Shown here piece by piece: positions 57,546 through 64,000 of a stretch of 64,000 nt of DNA. Location: assembly GCA_946902875.1 (NCBI GenBank), contig OX336342.1, positions 14,315,523 through 14,379,522 on the forward strand, written 5' to 3'. The translations under genes were made by a program, and so were the position numbers. Origin of the DNA: Nematopogon swammerdamellus (taxonomy: Eukaryota; Arthropoda; Insecta; Lepidoptera; Adelidae). Under the pieces are notes generated by a model that was given only the letters and a program-made list of their open reading frames with translations, made no database searches and was not told the origin of the DNA. Within the stretch, counting starts at the first letter, position 1. Each line of letters starts with the position of its first letter.

Positions 57546-58613
57546 CGTAAAATTAAAATAAACGGAAAATACTAAAAGTGTACTATCGACAGTCGATATT
57601 ATACCTTCGCCGCGCCGTGTCTACAGTCTAGCTAGCGCCTGGTGGTTGGTGGGCGTCGCGTCGTCGTCCGGGTTGACGTTCGCGCGCGACGTGACGCGGC
57701 GGCGCTCGGCGCTGCGCTCTGACGATAGAAATGCATCACAGCACAACAAATACGACGCTATCCCCAGGATGCTCGCAGATGCATTGATTTGCATCGAGCT
57801 TCCTCGCCGAACAGCTAGCTGCTCGAGCTATGACGTTGGCACCCACCGCTCTTTGTACGCTCCTCCCTATTCAATCGCGGTACGGACAAAGGTAACTTCT
57901 TCGATTAATATTTAAATTTCCATAATGGAAATTGTGTTTCTTAATGGAACAAAGTTAAGTGGGATCTTGCTATAGTTACTATTAGTACATACGTATGTAA
58001 TTACATTTTCGGAAATTAAAGGTTGAATGAATGAATACATGAGTACTTATTTACAGTATGTATACTTAAGCCTATGCATTCGTATTTTAATATGTAAAAT
58101 AAATTGACAGAAAGATAAAATATTTAAGTCAATATTATATTTTATTAAATTTAACTCATTATGATTTGACTTCATTTGTTTTTCTGATTCAGAATCGAGG
58201 GTGCCTGCAGACCAACAAACCAGTTTTGACAAAAAGAAAAATCGTCTTAGTTGTACCGTAGGTTGAACCAACTGTCCTGGTAATTCGCTTAGTGTGATAA
58301 AATTTCGAGAAATATTGAGACTCTACATTTTAAAATCGTTGGAGTACGTCTTAGTTGAACTGTACCACCCACAGCTTCATTAGTTTCCGTTTTAAATTTC
58401 AAATAAATTCCAACCGTTAACGGTTCAACGGAGACTGAAATAATCAGCGCAATTTATTTCTTTGAAGTTCGTTAATCATTGCGATTGCCGACTTTTCGGA
58501 AATTTACTTTTCTGAAAGACCTGGTAGGTATAAAATAGTTGCATGTTGTGTGTACTAAGCGTGTACTTCTCATTTAAAAAAGTTTGCAAAAGAAAGATGC
58601 CAGGGAAGATGGC
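57546..58613. other. Non-coding DNA with a GC-rich exon-like block
   Basis: 57600-57895 is GC-rich and flanked by splice-like sites (see findings). The remainder is AT-rich with nothing recognised. Confidence 0.35.
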
Positions 58614-58806
58614 TTAAGGGGGGTACTAGGCAAACATCACATCGTACTCGTATTACCCTAACCATAGTCGTATTTCAAGTGATTTAACTATAATTTATAT
58701 ACTTATAATTAGGTAAAGATTCAATGTATAATGTGAATACGTTATTGTATAATTTAATTTTCTAAATTATCGGAAAAAAGTGGGTTTACCTAGTACCCCC
58801 CCTTAA
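58614..58806. mobile_element. piggyBac-like MITE with TTAA duplication
   Basis: TTAA lies at both ends (58614-58617, 58803-58806). Inside, GGGGGGTACTAGGCAAAC on the left pairs with GTTTACCTAGTACCCCCCC on the right. TTAA targeting is diagnostic of piggyBac-type transposases. At 193 bp with no coding capacity it is non-autonomous. Confidence 0.75.
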
Positions 58807-59616
58807 GTATAGATAGAGCGAGGCAGAATATGCGTGTGGACGAGAAGATTTGCTTAATAGGACAGTAAGCGACTATATAGTCTCCAGAAAGCGAGGTAGA
58901 AGGATGATTGCGGCCTGCGAATGCCGTTTTGATTTGATAAGTTGCGCCATTCAGAATGAAATTAAACTTCACGGTCGTCCCACCCGCCTATTGTGAGTTG
59001 CCTTGTATTGTGAAAGGCTTAAGTTCAAGGAGGAAATACAAAGAATACATATACGAGGAATGAAAAAACTGTAAGGATCGACGATGGCTTGAAGAGAAGG
59101 GCTGAGCAGAACGACTCTTCATATTAGGTTGAGAAAATAGATGAGTGAAGCATTAGATTGAAACGTTTTTTCTTGGATTTGAGTGTCTGGTGAAATCAAG
59201 AGATTGCCCAACAAAGAAATTTTAGTAACAAGCATACCTCGGATGTATGATATAATTACCTAACCCTAATCGGAGACATAAACCCAAATGTATTGAATAT
59301 TCTGATTGCAAACTATCAAAAGCACCGCCGCCCCCGGCTTAGCAATTTGAAATGCGAATGGGTTAATTCCATTCTCCTCGCTTTTCAAAATTCAAAATAG
59401 AGTGTGTCTGTTTGTTACATATATAAACACGCTATGTAGGTTACGTATGGATCTGAAACTTTGTACAGTGTGAACTGAACTTTCCAATTAGCGAACAAGC
59501 ACAATTAATGCAATATGGAATTACGCTACACGAGAACAAATCGCGAGCAGAAGCTAGGTAATTTAAGATGAATTTGCTTTTAATTTTAGTTTGACGACCA
59601 GTTTTGTGTTGAGGTT
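58807..59616. other. Non-coding DNA
   Basis: No gene recognised. Fragments such as ATGGCTTGAAGAGAAGGGCT may be old RTE debris. Confidence 0.35.
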
Positions 59617-60017
59617 CTTTTTTTATGGAAACCGACAAGGTTGGCTACATCACCTACAACATCCGTGATGTCAGCCCATAACACCGGGTGAACTAGGTGC
59701 CATGCCAGTGCTTCCCTTCATTTCATGGTACGGAAAAAATAATATGGTAATGGTATGGTTTCAATTGGACAGAAAACACGAACTATTTATTATATAGCCG
59801 TTTCGACCGACGACGTTTCATTCGCGGTGATACCAGCCCGGGCGGGATAAACCCTACCACCTAGTAAAGTAAGAAGGGAAGGGGCCTACAGTTTTACATG
59901 GAGTCCGAACCACGGTCACCCTCCAACGGTCGAGCTGTCACCCATCCAAATACTGACCGCGCTCAGGGTTTCTTAACAAAAGTCGACCGACCGCACCACT
60001 GAGCTACCGAGGCTGAC
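59617..60017 (-). mobile_element. tRNA/5S-headed SINE (full-length, minus)
   Basis: A poly(T) at 59617-59624 marks the 3' end. The head at 60017 reads, on the minus strand, GTCAGCCTCGGTAGCTCAGT. The 5S-like segment lies at about 59937-59980 (GTCACCCATCCAAATACTGA on the plus strand). B-box-like sequence at about 59908. Confidence 0.82.
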
Positions 60018-60290
60018 AAAATATTCTTCCCTGTCGACACGCACGAGCGCAGGAATATTTCCATGCTGACGCCAGAGATCAGCACAGCTGGCATGTGGAC
60101 TCCGCACTCCACCCACAGTCCCCCTCGCTGCGTATCCCGTAGAATGCGGCGCCGTAGATTAGCCAATGACGCTTGTCATAACCCTTCTCGCTCTCGGTAC
60201 AGCACTCGACCGACACCTAAAATATTCCTGACCAAGAACTATCATATTATCATCCTATTATATATACATAATAGCCTATAAATTTCTTTT

Positions 60291-60512
60291 ATGGAAACTG
60301 ACCCGGTTGGCTGCGTCACATACAACATCCGTGATGTCAGCCCATATTACACCGTGGTGAACTAGGCATCATGTCAGTGCTTCCCTTGATTTCATGTCGT
60401 CTACACTGAACTGGACGAAAAACACGAACTATTTACATAGCCGTTTTGACCGACGTTTCATTCAGTGCAGTTGTACCAACCCGGACGAGTTAAACCCTCC
60501 TAGTGAGGTAAG
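60291..60512 (-). mobile_element. SINE, 5'-truncated (minus)
   Basis: TTTCTTTTATGGAAACTGAC start, then the SINE body to ACCCTCCTAGTGAGGTAAGA. The tRNA/5S head is absent. Confidence 0.75.
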
Positions 60513-60701
60513 ACATTTTTCCTCCACAAATCTGACAGGAAGTCGTGGCTACCTGTTAATAATTTCCGATAATCTAAGCACATGATAGTTGTAGGCCAAT
60601 GTGCCAAAATATTATGTTAGTCGGTGTACTGTGTAGAATTGTGTGAGACCGGTACTTAAAAATAATAGCCCCACGGCGTCTCTCCCCGTGCATGTCAAAA
60701 A

Positions 60702-60965
60702 GGCGACTAAGGGATAAGGACGAGATGCCGTGCTATAGGGAGACAGGCTTGTCATCTCTCACCTAGGCACGGTTCTTCCACTTAGTCGTGCAGCAGGTGG
60801 GTCTTTGTGCCTTACTTGCTGCTTGATAGTTATCTTGTCCGAATACTTTGCTAAGCGTGGTGGTCGATGTTGTGTTGCAATTTACAAGAGTACTTGCAGA
60901 ACAACACCGATTACTCTGCTTACCCTGTTTGTCGGGATACAGCGTGTGTGGTATGTATCTATGTA
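60702..60965 (+). repeat. Interspersed repeat family A, copy 2
   Basis: GCGACTAAGGGATAAGGACG to CAGCGTGTGTGGTATGTATC. It is collinear with 22076-22336 with scattered substitutions. Confidence 0.7.
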
Positions 60966-62651
60966 TGTTAGTCGGCTACTTAGCAACCTAGAAACTGACC
61001 TTTTGTGGAGCAATCTGCGAGACGTCGTCGGCAAGACAACTGTCATCTAACCAGATGTTGGACTAGACCAGCGTTGAGGCCGTACTTAGATATGATTTCA
61101 AGTCACGCGTAGTGTCTCCGGCCGGGGCGGGGGCTCGGCCGCGGCTGGTTTCCACAAATCTCTGACACAGTTTAATCCTGGAGTCGCTTCGTATTCGGGA
61201 CACGGCCGACGCTAACAATGAACTAAGTGAGATTTACGAGGAGAGGCGGTCTCGACTCCTCCCATTTGAATGTATTATTCAATGTGTGTTCATGGCTCTG
61301 CGCCGACGATAGACTCATCGGCCGACTGATAAATCGTTTGCTCTCCCTTCTATCGATCCACTCGCGAGAGGAGAGGAGGCTGCTGGCTTCACGCTCTCCC
61401 GACCGGGCTGATTGCGTGTGCGTAACGTGATTAAACGACCCATCCCGTATGCAGCGAGAGAACCCGAACTGATGAATCCCCCAGTGACAAGTTACGTACG
61501 ATGTCATCGTGGAAGAATGTTTAATTGGGTCTTACCCACTTAGTTCAGTAGCAATGCTCAAGCTACTTAAAAAAAACTAGAAATTTTTTATTAGTTACTT
61601 ATTCAAAATGTTGTTCAAGGTCACAGAATTCCTTTTCTTCAAGGCAATATTGACTATTCCTCAAAAGTTTTGAGGAGGATTTCAACTAACTCAAATTTCA
61701 AGTTTTCGGAATATGATGTCGTTTCAGTTTCATTAATTCGTCAGTGTGCCATTCTATTAGCCATCTATGCAACCCAAAATCTAAGGCGTGTTCTGAGTAA
61801 AATAATAATAGTAATGTATATGTACTAGTAAGTAAAATTAACGTGAAAATATGTCTTGTACATAGAACGTGATAATAAAGAAATAATTCGAAAAAAAAAA
61901 ACTATCAACTTGTATTATTCCGTCATTCGCGGGCCAATAGTAAATATTTAATAGCCGCCCTTTTACCCTGACTGTATAATTAATTAAATGCGTACGGGCA
62001 CGTTGGTTATTATCCAAGGAAATCGGCGCGAGAATTAGGTGAAAACGCTGCAATGAAATCACGTGCTTCGGTTCCCAGGCGCGACGCGCCGCCTCCGCGC
62101 CGCCTCCGCCCGCCCCCGCTCGCCCCCGCTCGCCCCGTGTCGGTGCGGGCTAAGCTACGGTAATTATAAATTCCTTTGCTTTGCTTTATAACTTAAAGCG
62201 GCCTCTCCGTAGCGCGGGCGAACCAGACAGCACAAAAGCGTAGACGGGCTTTAAAATGGGTACGGGCTGGTCACATATGCCGAAGAGACGTTGATCGTTG
62301 AGACGTGATCGTTGGGAAAAAACGTCCTACACTGGTGGCCGTGGATAGGGAAACGGAGTGTGGGAAGACAACCCGCCAGGCTGGGGAGTGACATCGTAGA
62401 CGTTTCGGTGGCACACAGTGCTTTCGTATCGCTGAAAGCCGGGAAGAGTGGAGGGAATATGAAGAGGCGTAGGTCTTGCAGTGCACCATACGTTGAGCAG
62501 AGGAGGGACAGATAATACAAGAAATTGCGTTTCAATTGGATTTGCTATTAAACCGAGCATACCGCGAGCGAAACCACGAAAAAGAGCTTGTATTAAATAG
62601 TTCAAATACCCACTGTATTAAATTAATTTAGTACAACTAAGTAATCGATCT
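60966..62651. other. Non-coding DNA with two GC-rich patches
   Basis: GC-rich patches at 61115-61150 and 62070-62160 (CGCCCCCGCTCGCC-like runs). 62260-62605 may be a decayed LTR- or LINE-derived fragment, but no domain is readable. Confidence 0.35.
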
Positions 62652-62712
62652 TGTAGCACAACACCGATTACTCTGCTTACCCCGATTGTCGGGATTCAGC
62701 GTGTGTGATATG
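62652..62712 (+). repeat. Interspersed repeat family A, 3'-end fragment
   Basis: TTGTAGCACAACACCGATTA to CAGCGTGTGTGATATG. Only the last 60 bp of the family. Confidence 0.65.
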
Positions 62713-63166
62713 AATGATTCATTTATAAAAAAGTTAAATTACAAATTTAAAAAACCCCGACCCTTAAAAAGTCTAAAATATTTTCTATTTACCTACTTAA
62801 AGGAGTCGAGGAACCGCTATTATTCCCTATATATTCCCGCGCAGCTCTTAGTTTTTTTATATTTTATTTACTTTTTTTGGCTGTATTTTTTGATTGCGTT
62901 GATTTAACTTAAATTTTTTACACCTCAAAGGGACCGAAGACTTTGTATTTCATATTAATTTCAATTTGATATCTTGACCCGTTCCTGAGAAAAAGGATCT
63001 TGACATACAAAACAAACAAAAAATATGTTTTATTGTCATATAACTACAAATTTAAAATGTTCTGACTTTTTCCTGTACTTGTGCTGTGAGACAGACAGAC
63101 GGACAACGAAGTGATCCTATAAGGGTTCCGTTTTTTCCTCTTTTGAGGTACGGAACCCTAAAAAGT
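62713..63166 (+). repeat. Interspersed repeat family B, longer copy
   Basis: TTAAAAAACCCCGACCCTTA opens a stretch shared by many lepidopteran repeats. GTTCCTGAGAAAAAGGATCT and GACAGACAGACGGACAACGA follow, ending in the stem GGGTTCCG...GGTACGGAACCC at 63124-63162. Confidence 0.6.
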
Positions 63167-64000
63167 GTGACGTGGGTACCCTGACAAGTAAAAACTGCTA
63201 GTAGTTCTGCTCCATAATGGTTAATGGATACAGTTTAAGGGTGCTTCGGTGGAAGCTGTTCTCAGACAGAAAAAAACGATCCGAACAATGACTCACTTCA
63301 GAGGGAAACACACTGTACAGCGGTATTAAAAATCTCAAATTTCTGATAATTTAGGATATCTATGTGCAGTTACCAAATATATATAATATATCAAAATAAT
63401 CCTGGTGAGCACAAGTCAGCACGAGCTAGAACACAACCTAATTTATCCATTCAGGCACAATGACACAATTACACAGAAACGTCACAAGACAGCGATAGCG
63501 ATATACGTATATGTAATAATGTTTGGTATATACGTCCGAATGTTCATGGGCGTAGTTAGACACCTTATGGGTGGCTCGGAGCCACATGTCGCGCTTTCAG
63601 TAGGAAAAAAAAAACAACAACTAACAACTTAAATTACGGATTAATACGTGACTACATAGAAAAATATTCTATGACTTAAATTATTTCAATATTTATATAT
63701 TATACAGTAAATTAGGAATAACAAATTAAGTGAAATGTGAAAATTATTGTTACTGTGATCAATAGACTAACTAATTGAATGGCAATGAAATTTATGTAAT
63801 AACTAAGAATTTTAATGTAAAATGAAGATGACTCCAGACACGATTTTACTGGTTGATTTGGTTTGATTTGATTTATGTAATTTGTGTGCATTTACGAATT
63901 ATGATGGGGACGAAGTAAATTGTATGCAATGTATGGCAATGTGTATCTCAAATAAAATACAATGGCAGTTCTAGATTTGAGAGTTGTTCGGGGAGAAGTG
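63167..64000. other. Non-coding DNA
   Basis: GTTCATGGGCGTAGTTAGAC at about 63540 resembles the block near 8110 and may be an old repeat. No gene. Confidence 0.4.

Noticed and set aside
59937..60017. tRNA gene on the minus strand
   Set aside because: A and B boxes are separated by a 5S-like insert, and no cloverleaf forms; it is a SINE head.
62251..62605. Overlapping minus-strand frames of 72-94 codons
   Set aside because: No domain, no splice signals, and mutually overlapping in different frames.

Overview
This window looks like nuclear DNA of a lepidopteran insect (butterfly or moth). The evidence is the AT-rich non-coding background, an arthropod BTB-zinc-finger gene with long introns, and a dense load of mobile-element families. 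These include RTE-, Jockey/CR1- and RNase-H-bearing non-LTR retrotransposons, a mariner, MITEs, LTR elements and SINEs, plus the common moth/butterfly repeat beginning near 'GCTTTGCTCGCGACTTCGT'. No prokaryotic features are present. All family assignments come from reading the sequence; no search was run.

1-20.3 kb: one plus-strand gene, a BTB/POZ C2H2 zinc-finger transcription factor, best guess mamo. The first half of the BTB domain lies upstream of the window. Visible exons are: BTB second half (1244-1435), BTB end plus a striking Arg-Asp/Glu hexad repeat (4763-5351), two linker exons (8417-8619, 10414-10500), and a four-finger C-terminus over two exons (11878-12331, 12413-12564, stop TGA). 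Further on there is an alternative C-terminus: a 32-nt micro-exon (18919-18950) and a six-finger terminal exon (19026-20237). Splice phases fit: exon 2 ends in phase 1, which suits 8417 and 18919, and exon 4 ends in phase 0, which suits 11878 and 19026. The introns hold a 5'-truncated non-LTR element (2199-4308) and several MITEs.

20.3-36 kb: non-coding DNA with an RTE remnant, a SINE fragment, a fold-back MITE with 78-bp arms, a GC-rich hairpin and a Jockey-like remnant.

36.2-45.8 kb: a nested insertion. A 5'-truncated RNase-H-encoding non-LTR copy (12-bp target duplication) was itself split by an 8.6-kb LTR retrotransposon (4-bp duplication GTAC). The LTR element has 1,397-bp LTRs differing at one base, a PBS and a PPT, but no gag-pol in its 5.8-kb interior: a young, non-autonomous, LARD-like element.

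46-64 kb: a 1,389-bp solo LTR with a TATA/initiator promoter, a dead mariner, several copies of a SINE whose head fuses tRNA-like boxes with a 5S-rRNA-like segment, and a piggyBac-like TTAA MITE. It also holds a small plus-strand coding-like exon (51089-51330) whose phase would let it join the BTB gene, GC-rich islands that may be promoters, and assorted simple repeats.
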